Shown piece after piece: positions 34,384 through 44,324 of a stretch of DNA of 64,000 nt. The stretch is from Pseudomonas cichorii. GTDB lineage: Bacteria > Pseudomonadota > Gammaproteobacteria > Pseudomonadales > Pseudomonadaceae. The position numbers and the translations under genes were made by a program. The stretch is taken from positions 1 to 64,000 of the forward strand of contig NZ_RBRE01000064.1 in the NCBI RefSeq assembly GCF_003700275.1, given 5' to 3'. Each line of letters opens with the position of its first letter. Positions within the stretch are counted from its first letter, which is position 1. The notes under the pieces were generated by a model that saw nothing but the letters and a program-made list of their open reading frames with translations, did not search any database and was not told the DNA's origin.

Positions 34384-35343
34384 TTAACCTCTCACCTGAA
34401 CGCTGTCGGCCAGAATCGCCAACACCAGTTGCTGGAAATCCAGCCCGGCAGCACGCGCCGCCATCGGGACCAGACTGTGATCGGTCATGCCTGGCACGGT
34501 GTTGACTTCCAGCAGCCAGAACTTGCCTTCTGCATCCTGCATGACATCCGTGCGCGCCCAGCCTGCAATGCCGATGGCCTCGCATGCACGTGCTGTCAGT
34601 TGTTTGAGTTCCTGTTCCCGGGCATCACTGAGCCCGCACGGAATCCGGTACTGGGTATCGGAAGCCAGGTACTTGGCGTCGTAATCGTAGAAACTGTGAG
34701 GAGTGCCCAGGCCTATGGGCGGCAATACCTGGCCACGCAGGCACGCAATAGTGAACTCCGGACCCTGAATCCATTGCTCGACCAAAACTTGCGAATCGTA
34801 GGTACTGGCTGCTTTCCATGCGGCGATCAATTCGTCGACGCTGGTCACTTTCGCCATACCGATACTTGAACCTTCATGGGCCGGTTTGACGATCAAAGGG
34901 AAGCCCAGTTCCGTCGCCGCAGAAATACAATCGGCTTCGCTGCCCAGAACGGCATGCAACGGCGTTGCAAGACCCAGACTCTGCCAGACCTGCTTGGTAC
35001 GCAACTTGTCCATCGCCAGCGCAGAAGCCAGTACACCGCTACCGGTGTACGGGATTTCCAGGCACTCCAGCAGGCCCTGCATCGTGCCGTCTTCACCGCC
35101 ACGACCATGCAGAACGATAAAGGCCCGATCAATCCTTTCGCTGACCAGCCGCTGCAGGAAGTCATCGCCGACATCGATGCCGAACGCATCCACGCCAGCG
35201 CTGAGCAATGCATCCAGCACCGCATGCCCCGACTTCAACGAAACCTCCCGCTCAGCGCTCTTGCCACCGAAGAGCACGGCAACGCGGCCGAAGCTTTTCG
35301 GCTCAAGGGTCGAGCGCAGGGAAGATTGCGAGGTCGTGGTCAT
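34384..35343 (-). CDS. ddlB: D-alanine--D-alanine ligase
   Basis: A 319-residue ATP-grasp enzyme making the D-Ala-D-Ala dipeptide for peptidoglycan. The N-terminal VAVLFGGKSAEREVSLKSG, the glycine-rich HEGSSIGM loop and the metal-binding EVNTVPGMT motif are complete. ATGA overlap with murC. Typical length and position for a gammaproteobacterial dcw cluster. Confidence 0.97.
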   Translation of the reverse strand: MTTTSQSSLRSTLEPKSFGRVAVLFGGKSAEREVSLKSGHAVLDALLSAGVDAFGIDVGDDFLQRLVSERIDRAFIVLHGRGGEDGTMQGLLECLEIPYTGSGVLASALAMDKLRTKQVWQSLGLATPLHAVLGSEADCISAATELGFPLIVKPAHEGSSIGMAKVTSVDELIAAWKAASTYDSQVLVEQWIQGPEFTIACLRGQVLPPIGLGTPHSFYDYDAKYLASDTQYRIPCGLSDAREQELKQLTARACEAIGIAGWARTDVMQDAEGKFWLLEVNTVPGMTDHSLVPMAARAAGLDFQQLVLAILADSVQVRG

Positions 35344-36800
35344 TTGAGCTTCCCTTCGGTAGAAGCGATGACTGCACCGGCGAACAATGGGCTCTTGAGC
35401 AGTTGCGGCGCCAGACCACCGATATCACCGGCGCCCTGACACAACAGGATGTCACCGGCACGCAACAGCGGCTTGACCAGCGGCGCCAGTTCGGCACCCC
35501 GCTCGATGTAGATAGGGTCCAGTTGCCCGCGCTGACGAATGCTGTGGCACAGGTTGCGGCTGTCGGCACCGGGAATCGGCTCTTCGCCCGCCGGATAGAC
35601 TTCCATCAGCAACAGCACGTTGGCATCGGCCAGGACCTGTACGAAATCGTCATACAGGTCACGGGTACGGCTGAAACGGTGCGGCTGATAGACCATGACC
35701 AGACGACGCTCGGGCCAGCCGCCACGCACGGCGTTGATGACTGCAGCCACTTCACGTGGATGGTGACCGTAATCGTCGACCAGCATCACGTGGCCGCCTT
35801 CGACCGGCAGCTCGCCATAGACCTGGAAGCGCCGCCCCACGCCCTGGAAGCCCGACAGGCCCTGGACGATGGCTTCGTCGCTGATGCCTTCATCGGTGGC
35901 GATGGCGATGGTTGCCAGCGAGTTGAGCACGTTATGGTTGCCCGGCATGTTCACCGACACATCCAGCGGCTCGCGGTCACGACGCAGCACGGTGAAGAAC
36001 GTCAGCATGCCGTCCTGGCGTACGTTGATCGCCCGCACATCGGAGGTTTCGCTGAAGCCGTAGGTCAGGGTCGGACGCTTGACCAGCGGCAGGATTTCAC
36101 GCACGACCGGATCGTCGATGCACATCACCGCCAGACCGTAGAACGGCAGGTTGTGCAGGAACTCGACGAAGGTCTTCTTCAGCTTGTTGAAGTCGCCTTC
36201 GTAGGTGGCCATGTGATCGGCATCGATATTGGTGACGACCGCGACCAGCGGCTGCAGGTGCAGGAAGCTGGCGTCGCTTTCATCGGCCTCGGCGATCAGG
36301 TAACGGCTGGTGCCCAACTGTGCGTTGGTGCCCGCAGCGTTGAGACGGCCGCCGATCACGAACGTCGGGTCCAGGCCACCGGCAGCGAACACGGAAGCGA
36401 TCAGGCTCGTGGTGGTGGTCTTGCCGTGAGTACCGGCAACGGCGATACCGTGGCGATAACGCATCAGCTCGGCCAGCATCTCGGCACGCGGTACGACAGG
36501 AATGCGACGCTCCAGAGCGGTCGCGACTTCCGGGTTGGAGGTGTTCACGGCACTGGAAACCACCAGCACGTCGGCACCGACGGCATTCTCGGCAAGGTGG
36601 CCGATGAAGATGTGGGCACCGAACGATTTCAGACGCTCGGTCACCGGCGAATTCTTCAGGTCCGAACCCGACACTTCATAGCCGAGGTTCAGCAGTACTT
36701 CGGCGATCCCGCACATGCCGACCCCGCCGATACCGACGAAGTGGATGCGGCGAATACGGCGCATTTCAGGCTGGGGCATGGCGCGTTGACTCTCAACCAT
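35340..36800 (-). CDS. murC: UDP-N-acetylmuramate--L-alanine ligase MurC
   Basis: A 486-residue cytosolic Mur ligase adding L-Ala to UDP-MurNAc. The Rossmann motif HFVGIGGVGMCGIAEVL and P-loop VAGTHGKTTTTSL are clear, as are the AEADESDASF and HHPREVAAV segments. The ATG at 36800 (MVESQRAM) overlaps murG by eight bases; a longer frame upstream is read-through into murG. Confidence 0.97.
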   Translation of the reverse strand: MVESQRAMPQPEMRRIRRIHFVGIGGVGMCGIAEVLLNLGYEVSGSDLKNSPVTERLKSFGAHIFIGHLAENAVGADVLVVSSAVNTSNPEVATALERRIPVVPRAEMLAELMRYRHGIAVAGTHGKTTTTSLIASVFAAGGLDPTFVIGGRLNAAGTNAQLGTSRYLIAEADESDASFLHLQPLVAVVTNIDADHMATYEGDFNKLKKTFVEFLHNLPFYGLAVMCIDDPVVREILPLVKRPTLTYGFSETSDVRAINVRQDGMLTFFTVLRRDREPLDVSVNMPGNHNVLNSLATIAIATDEGISDEAIVQGLSGFQGVGRRFQVYGELPVEGGHVMLVDDYGHHPREVAAVINAVRGGWPERRLVMVYQPHRFSRTRDLYDDFVQVLADANVLLLMEVYPAGEEPIPGADSRNLCHSIRQRGQLDPIYIERGAELAPLVKPLLRAGDILLCQGAGDIGGLAPQLLKSPLFAGAVIASTEGKLK

Positions 36801-37863
36801 GAACCACCTCCACACACACGTCGACCACAGTGTTGGTTGCATCGGGCCGGGCCAGCCTGCGGGCGGTACGGGCCATGTTGTTCAATTGCTCGGGTTGCAT
36901 CAAAACCTCTTTCAGACGCTGTGCCATTTCGGCTGCGCCAGTTGTCGCTTGCGGCATGACGAAGGCTGCGCCTTCGCGAGCCAGATAGTCAGCGTTACGA
37001 GACTGGTGGTCGTCGATCGCGTGGGGCAGCGGTATCAGGAACGATGGCAAGCCTGCGGCTGCCAGTTCACTGATGGTCAACGCTCCGGCGCGACAGACGA
37101 CCAGATCGGCCCAGGCGTAGGCCTGGGCCATGTTCTGGATAAACGGCGCGACCTGCGCTTCGACGCCAACGTTTCGATAGCGCTCGGCCGTCACTTCATC
37201 GTGTTTCTTGCCGGCCTGATGGAAGATCTCGGGCCGTATGTCTTCGGGCACCTGAGCCAGGGCTTCAGGCAGTAATTTGTTCAGCGGCTCCGCGCCCAGG
37301 CTGCCGCCCAGGATCAGCAGGCGAGCCTTGCGACCGGCCAGTGCCTGGCGCGGTGTTTCGAGAAACAGTTCGACCCGCACCGGGTTGCCGGTCGTGCGGC
37401 GCTTGGCGCTGCTGGCGAAGGTGTCCGGAAACGCCTCGCAGATCCGGCTGGCGAACGACGCCAGGCTACGGTTGGCCGTACCGGCCACCGCGTTCTGCTC
37501 ATGAATGATCAACGGCACGCCCGCCAGCTTTGCAGCCAGGCCACCGGGGCCTGTGACATAACCGCCGAAGCCCACGACGCAAACCGGCTTCAGTTCACGC
37601 ACGACCTTGCGCGCCTGTTGCAAGGCCTTGAGCAGCATGAACGGAGCCTTGAGCAGCGACAGGCGGCCTTTGCCGCGTAGACCTGTGGCATCGATCAGAT
37701 GCAGGGTCAGCCCGGCCTGCGGTACCAGTTCGTTTTCGATACCACGCGGCGTACCCAGCCAGTGCACCTTGTAGCCACGCGACTGGAACTCGCGGGCGCA
37801 GGCCAGTGCCGGGAATACATGCCCGCCGGTGCCACCGGCCATGATCAGCACATTAGCGTCCAT
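36793..37863 (-). CDS. murG: Lipid II synthase MurG
   Basis: A 356-residue membrane-associated glycosyltransferase adding GlcNAc to lipid I. MAGGTGGHVFPALA and the G-loop GFGGYVTGPGGLAA are at the N-terminus, and GGSLGAEPLNKLLPEAL and RAGALTISELAAAGLPS in the C-terminal donor domain. The ATG at 37863 lies within the end of ftsW (11-base overlap). Confidence 0.97.
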   Translation of the reverse strand: MDANVLIMAGGTGGHVFPALACAREFQSRGYKVHWLGTPRGIENELVPQAGLTLHLIDATGLRGKGRLSLLKAPFMLLKALQQARKVVRELKPVCVVGFGGYVTGPGGLAAKLAGVPLIIHEQNAVAGTANRSLASFASRICEAFPDTFASSAKRRTTGNPVRVELFLETPRQALAGRKARLLILGGSLGAEPLNKLLPEALAQVPEDIRPEIFHQAGKKHDEVTAERYRNVGVEAQVAPFIQNMAQAYAWADLVVCRAGALTISELAAAGLPSFLIPLPHAIDDHQSRNADYLAREGAAFVMPQATTGAAEMAQRLKEVLMQPEQLNNMARTARRLARPDATNTVVDVCVEVVHG

Positions 37864-39067
37864 GGGGCGGCTCCTCGGCGAAGTCGCTTTCCTTGAATTC
37901 GGTTTCTTCGCTGCCCATGTTGTTGCGCGATTCCCATTCGATGCGCAGCAACAAACCGAGGCTCGCACAGCAGATCACCAACGAACTGCCGCCATAGCTG
38001 AGGAACGGCAAAGTCAGGCCTTTGGTCGGCAGCAGACCTACGTTCACGCCAATATTGATCAGGAACTGGCCGATCCACAGGAAAGAAAGACCATAGGCAA
38101 CGTAGGCACCGAAGAACTGTTTGGCCCTTTCTGCCCACATACCTATGTACATGCCACGAATACTGACGAACAGGAACAGGCCAACAGTGAGCAAAGACCC
38201 GATCACACCCAGCTCTTCGGCAAGCACCGAGAACACGAAGTCGGTATGAGCTTCCGGCAGATAGAACTGTTTCTGGACGCTGTTGCCCAGACCGACGCCG
38301 AACCATTCGCCGCGACCGAATGCGATCAGCGCCTGGGTCAACTGGTAGCCGGAACCGAACTGGTCCGCCCACGGGTCGGTGAAGTTGGTCAGACGCGCCA
38401 TCCGGTATGGCTGGGCCTGCACCAGCACCACGACAGAAGCGACTGCCAGCACCACCATCAGGGAGTAACGGAACAGGCCTACACCACCGAGGAACAACAT
38501 GGCGGCAGCCGAGCCCATCATTACGACCGTGGCACCGAAGTCCGGCTCCATCAGCAAAAGGCCGGCCATCGGCAGCAACACGATGAACGGCTTGAAGAAG
38601 CCCATCCAGCTTTCGCGGACTTCCTGTTGACGACGAATCAGGTAACCCGCCAGGAAGATCACCACAAACACCTTGGCAATTTCCGAGGGCTGTACGTTGA
38701 ACGCACCGAAGCCGATCCAGCGCATCGAGCCGTTCACCTCGCGACCGATTCCGGGCACCAGTACCAGCAACAGCAAGCCAAAGGCGCCGATCAGCATCAG
38801 CCAGCCCATGCGTTGCCAGGTTGCGACCGGAACCATCATGGTCGCGCAACAGGCACCCAGGCCGATCAGCAGATAGATCAGATGCCGGGTCATCATGTAC
38901 AGCGTGTTGCCCGACTGCACGGCGGCCACTTCCGACGAGGCGGAAGTAATCATCACCAGCCCCAGCCCCAGCAGCGCAAGACAGCCGGCCAGCATCGGGA
39001 AGTCGAGGTCTATGCCGCGCCCGCTGATCAGCGGCGACGGGTAAGGCTTGATCACGCCAAAGATCAT
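37853..39067 (-). CDS. ftsW: Septal peptidoglycan glycosyltransferase FtsW
   Basis: A 404-residue SEDS-family membrane protein with about ten TM helices that polymerises septal glycan with FtsI. Conserved features are FNVQPSEIAK, the MEPDFGATVV region carrying the catalytic Asp, and SYGGSSLVICCASLGLLLRI at the C-terminus. A hydrophilic tail of about 25 residues follows. It overlaps murD by four bases (ATGA). Confidence 0.97.
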   Translation of the reverse strand: MIFGVIKPYPSPLISGRGIDLDFPMLAGCLALLGLGLVMITSASSEVAAVQSGNTLYMMTRHLIYLLIGLGACCATMMVPVATWQRMGWLMLIGAFGLLLLVLVPGIGREVNGSMRWIGFGAFNVQPSEIAKVFVVIFLAGYLIRRQQEVRESWMGFFKPFIVLLPMAGLLLMEPDFGATVVMMGSAAAMLFLGGVGLFRYSLMVVLAVASVVVLVQAQPYRMARLTNFTDPWADQFGSGYQLTQALIAFGRGEWFGVGLGNSVQKQFYLPEAHTDFVFSVLAEELGVIGSLLTVGLFLFVSIRGMYIGMWAERAKQFFGAYVAYGLSFLWIGQFLINIGVNVGLLPTKGLTLPFLSYGGSSLVICCASLGLLLRIEWESRNNMGSEETEFKESDFAEEPPHGR

Positions 39068-40410
39068 GACAAGCCCTCCACTGCCCGGGCAAACAGATGC
39101 CCGCGCTCTTCGTAGTTCTTGAACATGTCAAAACTTGCGCAGGCGGGCGAAAGCAGTACTGCATCGCCTTCCTGAGCCAGCTCGGCACTGCGTTGTACGG
39201 ACTCCTCCAGAGTCTTGACCCGCACCAGCGGTACGGCGTCGCCCAGTGCCTGAGCGATCAGTTCGGCATCGCGGCCCAGCAGGACCACGGCCCGGCAGTG
39301 CGCCGCAACCGCAGCACGCAGGCCACTGAAATCGGCGCCCTTGCCATCGCCACCGGCGATCAGCACCAGCTTGCCGGCGATGTCCGCTCCCAGGCCTTCG
39401 ATGGCCGCCAGTGCGGCGCCGACGTTGGTGGCCTTGGAGTCGTTGTAATAATTCACACCAGCCAGCTCACGCACCCATTGGCAGCGATGCTCAAGGCCGC
39501 CGAAAGTGCGCAGGCTGCTGAGCATGGCATCGAACGGCAGGCCAACGGCGTGACCCAGCGCCAGCGCAGCCAGGGCATTGGCCTGATTGTGTGCACCACG
39601 GACTTTCAGCTCGCGAACCGGCATCAGATTGTCGAACTGGAAGGCCAGGTATTTTTCGCCATTTTCTTCACGCAGACCAAAACCGTGGAAATCCGGTTTG
39701 GTCAGGCCGAAGGTCCAGCAAGGCAGGCCTTCGCCGATCAGCGGCCTGGAAAGCGCATCCTGACGATTGACCACCACCTGCCGCGCACCACGGAAAATCC
39801 GGTGCTTGGCCAGGTGATAGGCCGGCAGGCCGCTGTAGCGATCCATGTGGTCTTCGCTGACGTTCAGAACGGTCGCGACTTCGGCATTGAGTTCGTCGGT
39901 GGTTTCGAGCTGGAAGCTGGACAGTTCCAGCACGTACAGCTCGACGTCATCGCTGAGCAGATCCAGTGCCGGCATGCCGAGGTTGCCGCCGACCGCAACG
40001 CGCTTGCCGGCAGCCTGGGCCATTTCACCGACCAGCGTGGTCACGGTGCTTTTCGCATTGGAGCCGGTGATTGCAACGATCGGTGCCTTCGCGTAACGCG
40101 CGAACAGTCCGATGTCGCCGGACATCTTGACGCCACGGGCCTGGGCTTCCTGCAAGGCAGGCGTCGCCAGGGCCAGACCGGGGCTGACATACAGCTCGTC
40201 GGCACGGCAGAGAAACTCTACGTCCAGCTCGCCACAACGCACTTCCACCTGCGGGTAATCGCGACGCAAGGTCGCCAGCTCAGGAGGACTCTCCCGCGTA
40301 TCGGCCACGGCAAAGGCAACGCCCCGGCTCGCCAGAAAGCGAACCAGGGACATGCCACTTTTGCCAAGACCGACAACGATACGGAAGCGGTCGGAAACGA
40401 TCAAAGACAC
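39064..40410 (-). CDS. murD: UDP-N-acetylmuramoyl-L-alanine--D-glutamate ligase MurD
   Basis: A 448-residue Mur ligase adding D-Glu. Motifs: GLGKSGMSLVRFL, P-loop ITGSNAKSTVTTL (Ala replaces the usual Gly before Lys, as is common in MurD), NVSEDHMDRY, and the C-terminal LSPACASFDMFKNYEERG. The start is GTG at 40410, which is five bases from the mraY stop. Confidence 0.97.
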   Translation of the reverse strand: MSLIVSDRFRIVVGLGKSGMSLVRFLASRGVAFAVADTRESPPELATLRRDYPQVEVRCGELDVEFLCRADELYVSPGLALATPALQEAQARGVKMSGDIGLFARYAKAPIVAITGSNAKSTVTTLVGEMAQAAGKRVAVGGNLGMPALDLLSDDVELYVLELSSFQLETTDELNAEVATVLNVSEDHMDRYSGLPAYHLAKHRIFRGARQVVVNRQDALSRPLIGEGLPCWTFGLTKPDFHGFGLREENGEKYLAFQFDNLMPVRELKVRGAHNQANALAALALGHAVGLPFDAMLSSLRTFGGLEHRCQWVRELAGVNYYNDSKATNVGAALAAIEGLGADIAGKLVLIAGGDGKGADFSGLRAAVAAHCRAVVLLGRDAELIAQALGDAVPLVRVKTLEESVQRSAELAQEGDAVLLSPACASFDMFKNYEERGHLFARAVEGLS

Positions 40411-40415
40411 TCGGT

Positions 40416-41501
40416 CTACCTCAGTTTCAGCGTTGCAAGGCCGATCAGCACCAGAATCACGGTGATGATCCAGAAACGGACGATCACACGTGGCTCCGGC
40501 CAGCCCTTGAGTTCAAAGTGGTGGTGGATGGGCGCCATGCGGAACACACGGCGACCGGTCAGCTTGAATGAAGCGACCTGAATGACCACTGAAAGGGTTT
40601 CCATCACAAACACGCCGCCCATGATGAACAGGACCATTTCCTGACGGACGATCACGGCCATGGTGCCCAGCGCCGCGCCCAGTGCCAGGGCACCGACATC
40701 GCCCATGAAGACCTGGGCCGGGTATGTGTTGAACCACAGGAATCCGAGCCCCGCGCCGATCAGCGCACCGGAGAACACGATCAGTTCGCCCGCGCCCGGT
40801 ACATAGGGAATCAGCAGGTATTCGGCAAATTTCACGTTACCCGACAGGTAGCAGAAGATACCCAGCGCACCGCCGACCATCACGGTCGGCATGATGGCCA
40901 GACCATCCAGGCCATCGGTCAGGTTGACAGCGTTGCTGGAGCCGACGATGACGAAATAGGTCAGCACGATGAAACCGACCATGCCCAGCTGGATGCGCAC
41001 ATCCTTGAGCATCGGCACGATCAAGGTGGTTTCGGTCGGCGAGGACGCAGTCGTATAAAGGAAGATCGCGGCACACAGACCGAACACCGACTGCCAGAAA
41101 TATTTCCAGCGGCTCGGCAGGCCACGCGAGTTCTTTTCGATCACCTTGCGGTAGTCATCGACCCAGCCAATGGCACCGAACAGCAGCGTGACCAGCAGGA
41201 CCACCCAGACATAGCGGTTGCTCAGGTCAGCCCACAGCAAGGTACTGATGCCAATGGACGACAGGATCAGGGCGCCGCCCATGGTCGGGGTGCCGGACTT
41301 GGAAAGATGCGATTGCGGACCATCGTTACGCACGGCCTGGCCAATCTGGCGAAGCTGCAGGGTACGAATCATCCACGGGCCCAGCCACAGCGACAGGGTC
41401 AAGGCCGTAAGCACGCCGAGAATCCCGCGCAAGGTCAGGTATTGGAAGACCGCAAAGCCTTTGTAGAACTGTTGTAAAAACTCGGCCAACAGCAGCAGCA
41501 T
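40416..41501 (-). CDS. mraY: Phospho-MurNAc-pentapeptide translocase MraY
   Basis: A 361-residue polytopic enzyme making lipid I from UDP-MurNAc-pentapeptide and undecaprenyl phosphate. The catalytic motifs GWVDDYRK, NAVNLTDGLDGLA and FLWFNTYPAQVFMGDVGALALG carry the Asp residues, and MAPIHHHFELKGWPE has the His triad. The ATG at 41501 shares one base with the murF stop (TGATG) and has GGAG upstream. Confidence 0.98.
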   Translation of the reverse strand: MLLLLAEFLQQFYKGFAVFQYLTLRGILGVLTALTLSLWLGPWMIRTLQLRQIGQAVRNDGPQSHLSKSGTPTMGGALILSSIGISTLLWADLSNRYVWVVLLVTLLFGAIGWVDDYRKVIEKNSRGLPSRWKYFWQSVFGLCAAIFLYTTASSPTETTLIVPMLKDVRIQLGMVGFIVLTYFVIVGSSNAVNLTDGLDGLAIMPTVMVGGALGIFCYLSGNVKFAEYLLIPYVPGAGELIVFSGALIGAGLGFLWFNTYPAQVFMGDVGALALGAALGTMAVIVRQEMVLFIMGGVFVMETLSVVIQVASFKLTGRRVFRMAPIHHHFELKGWPEPRVIVRFWIITVILVLIGLATLKLR

Positions 41502-42868
41502 CAATGTTTCTCCAGGCTAGAACCGCATAAGGCAGCCACGATGTTTTCCATCGCGGCACTACGCGAACCCTTGATCAATAAAGTGGTATTGGGGTCTTGC
41601 TCGGCGCCCAGCGCCGCAATCAGGTCGGCCTGACTGGCAAAATGGCGCGCATGCTCGCCGAAGGCATTGGCAGCGTGAACCATCAGCGGACCAACGGCAT
41701 ACAGTGCCGAAACCTTGCCGGCGGCATAGGCGCCCACGTCGTGGTGACCTTGCTCGGCCCATTCGCCCAGCTCGCCGATATCGCCCAGCACCAGAACCGT
41801 ACGGCCCGGAAAATCGGAAAGCAGATCGACGGCGGCATTGATCGACGAAGGGTTGGCGTTGTAGGTGTCATCGATTACCCGCACGCCATTGCTGGCGATC
41901 TGTGCAACCGTGCGCCCCTTGACCGGCTGTACATTGTTCAGGCCGGTAACGATGCCTTCCAGACCAACGCCCAGCGCATGGGCCGCAGCCGCAGCCGCCA
42001 GCGCATTGCTCACGTTGTGCTTGCCGAGCAGGTTCAGTTGCACCCGCGCAGAGCCGGACGGGCTGTGCAGCATGAAATTCGGGCAACCACGGGCATCGCG
42101 CCCCAGGTCGCTGGCGTACAGATCGGCCAATGCGTCGGCAAAGGCAAAGCTGACGATTTTTCGCTCACCGACGCGGGCGCGCCAGATCGGGAAAGCCTTG
42201 TCCTCCAGATTCAGGACCGCAACGCCGCTGGCATCGAGCCCTTCGAGAATTTCGCCCTTGGCTTCGACGATTCGGTCCGGACCACCGAACTCACCGACAT
42301 GGGCAGTCCCGGCATTGGTAATCAAAGCGACATGAGGCTTTGCCAGACTGACCGTGAAGGCGATTTCGCCGACGCGGGAGGCGCCCAGCTCAATGACCGC
42401 CGACGAATATTCAGGCGCCAGTTCCAGCAGGGTCAGCGGCACGCCCAATTCGTTGTTCAGGTTGCCACGGGTGGCCAGAACCGGTCCGCGCGTGCGCATG
42501 ATGCTGGCCAGCATTTCCTTGACCGTGGTCTTGCCACTGGAGCCGGTGATGGCGGCAACCGGCCGGTCGACAAAAGCATTGCGATTGATCGCACCCAGTT
42601 GCGCCAAAGCCTTGCGGGTATCGAGCACGACCAGTTGCGGCAGGCTTGAACCTTCCACTTCGCGCTCGACCAGAGCACCCACGGCGCCTTTGGCGGCAAC
42701 CTGATCCAGATACTCATGGCCATCGAAACGCGGCCCGGTCAGGGCAACGAACAACTGACCCGGCTGAATGCCACGGCTATCGGTGCTCACACCGGTAAAG
42801 CTGCAATCGCCTACCCGACGTGCATCGAGTGGCGCGACCAGTTCGCTGAAGCTCAGGGCTTTAAGCAT
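41501..42868 (-). CDS. murF: UDP-MurNAc-tripeptide--D-Ala-D-Ala ligase MurF
   Basis: A 455-residue ligase finishing the UDP-MurNAc-pentapeptide. The P-loop is ITGSSGKTTVKEM, followed by TRGNLNNELGVPLTLL and DDTYNANPSSINAAVD. The ATG at 42868 (MLKALSF) overlaps murE by eight bases; the longer upstream frame is read-through within murE. Confidence 0.97.
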   Translation of the reverse strand: MLKALSFSELVAPLDARRVGDCSFTGVSTDSRGIQPGQLFVALTGPRFDGHEYLDQVAAKGAVGALVEREVEGSSLPQLVVLDTRKALAQLGAINRNAFVDRPVAAITGSSGKTTVKEMLASIMRTRGPVLATRGNLNNELGVPLTLLELAPEYSSAVIELGASRVGEIAFTVSLAKPHVALITNAGTAHVGEFGGPDRIVEAKGEILEGLDASGVAVLNLEDKAFPIWRARVGERKIVSFAFADALADLYASDLGRDARGCPNFMLHSPSGSARVQLNLLGKHNVSNALAAAAAAHALGVGLEGIVTGLNNVQPVKGRTVAQIASNGVRVIDDTYNANPSSINAAVDLLSDFPGRTVLVLGDIGELGEWAEQGHHDVGAYAAGKVSALYAVGPLMVHAANAFGEHARHFASQADLIAALGAEQDPNTTLLIKGSRSAAMENIVAALCGSSLEKH

Positions 42869-44324
42869 GCGCGAGCTCCCATGCAACAAGGGCTTTGGCA
42901 GCCTCGTCCAGATCGGAGAACGCATGGCGCTGACCGTCGATTTCCTGATAGTCCTCATGGCCCTTGCCAGCCAGAACCACTACATCGGTCGCGGCGGCAC
43001 TGGCAATCAGCTCGGCAATCGCCTGACCACGGCCTTCCACGAAATGCACAGCTTCCGGGGCAACGAAGCCCGGACGAATATCATCGAAGATTCGGGTCGC
43101 GGCTTCGGTACGCGGATTGTCGTCCGTCACCCACACGCCATCGGCAAGGCGCTCGACCACTTCGGCCATCAGCGGGCGCTTGCCACGGTCACGATCACCG
43201 CCACAACCGAACAGGCACAGCAAACGGCCCTGAGCATGCGGGCGCAAGGCATGAAGAACCTGCTCAAGGGCATCGGGCGTGTGCGCGTAATCGACCACTA
43301 CCAGAGGTTTGTCGGCACCGCCCAGGCGCTGCATGCGTCCGACCGGACCTTCCAGCTTGGGCAAGACCTTGAGAATTTCGTCCAGCGCGTATTCCAGACC
43401 GAGCAAGGCACCAATTGCAGCCAGCACGTTGCTCAGGTTGAAACGGCCCAGCAGGCGGCTGCGCAGCAGGTGCTCGCCTTGCGCCGTGACCAGCGTGGCG
43501 CGCACGCCATCGTCGTCGAACCTGGCATCACGGCAATACAGCGATGCGCTCTTGTCTTGCAGGCTGTAAGTGATGAGCCGCGACTGGTGCTTGGTCTCTA
43601 TCAGTTCACGACCGAATTCGTCGTCCAGGTTGATGACCCGGCAACGCAGATCCGGCCATGCAAAAAGCCTGGCCTTGGCTGCGCCATAGGCCTGCATCGT
43701 GCCGTGGTAATCCAGATGATCGCGGGACAGATTGGTCAGCACCGCAACATCGAAATCCAGCGCGGCGACGCGCCCCTGCTCCAGGCCATGGGACGATACT
43801 TCCATCGCCACGGCGCGGGCACCGGCCTTTTTCAGGTCGGCGATGATCGCCTGTACGGAAATCGGATCGGGCGTTGTGTGGCGACCGCTTTGCAGGGAGC
43901 CATAGAAACCGGTCCCCAGGGTGCCAACGATGCCGCAATGCTGACCCAGCAGATCGAGTGCCTGGGCAACCAGTTGCGTGACACTGGTCTTGCCGTTGGT
44001 GCCAGTCACGCCGACCAGATTCAGTCGACGGCTCGGCTCGCCATAGAAGCGCCCGGCGATATCGGACAGTTGCGCAGCCAGGCCCTTGACCGGAATCAAT
44101 GGCACGTCGGTGATCGGCAGTACCTTGGCACCTTCGACTTCATAAGCCACCGCCGCCGCACCGCGTTGCAGGGCATCGGCAATATGGTCACGACCATCGA
44201 GCTTGATGCCGGGCACGGCGAGGAACAGATCCCCCGGCCGGACACTACGACTGTCGAGGGTCAACTCGCGAATCAGGGGATCGCGGTCGGTTTGAGCGAA
44301 AATCTTGCTCAGATTGAAAGCCAT
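42861..44324 (-). CDS. murE: UDP-MurNAc-L-Ala-D-Glu--meso-diaminopimelate ligase MurE
   Basis: A 487-residue Mur ligase. The P-loop GVTGTNGKTSVTQL, the TTPDPISVQ segment and a DDNPRTE motif that selects meso-diaminopimelate show it adds mDAP as third residue, as in other Gram-negatives. HTPDALEQVL is also typical. Its ATG shares one base with the ftsI stop. Confidence 0.98.
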   Translation of the reverse strand: MAFNLSKIFAQTDRDPLIRELTLDSRSVRPGDLFLAVPGIKLDGRDHIADALQRGAAAVAYEVEGAKVLPITDVPLIPVKGLAAQLSDIAGRFYGEPSRRLNLVGVTGTNGKTSVTQLVAQALDLLGQHCGIVGTLGTGFYGSLQSGRHTTPDPISVQAIIADLKKAGARAVAMEVSSHGLEQGRVAALDFDVAVLTNLSRDHLDYHGTMQAYGAAKARLFAWPDLRCRVINLDDEFGRELIETKHQSRLITYSLQDKSASLYCRDARFDDDGVRATLVTAQGEHLLRSRLLGRFNLSNVLAAIGALLGLEYALDEILKVLPKLEGPVGRMQRLGGADKPLVVVDYAHTPDALEQVLHALRPHAQGRLLCLFGCGGDRDRGKRPLMAEVVERLADGVWVTDDNPRTEAATRIFDDIRPGFVAPEAVHFVEGRGQAIAELIASAAATDVVVLAGKGHEDYQEIDGQRHAFSDLDEAAKALVAWELAHA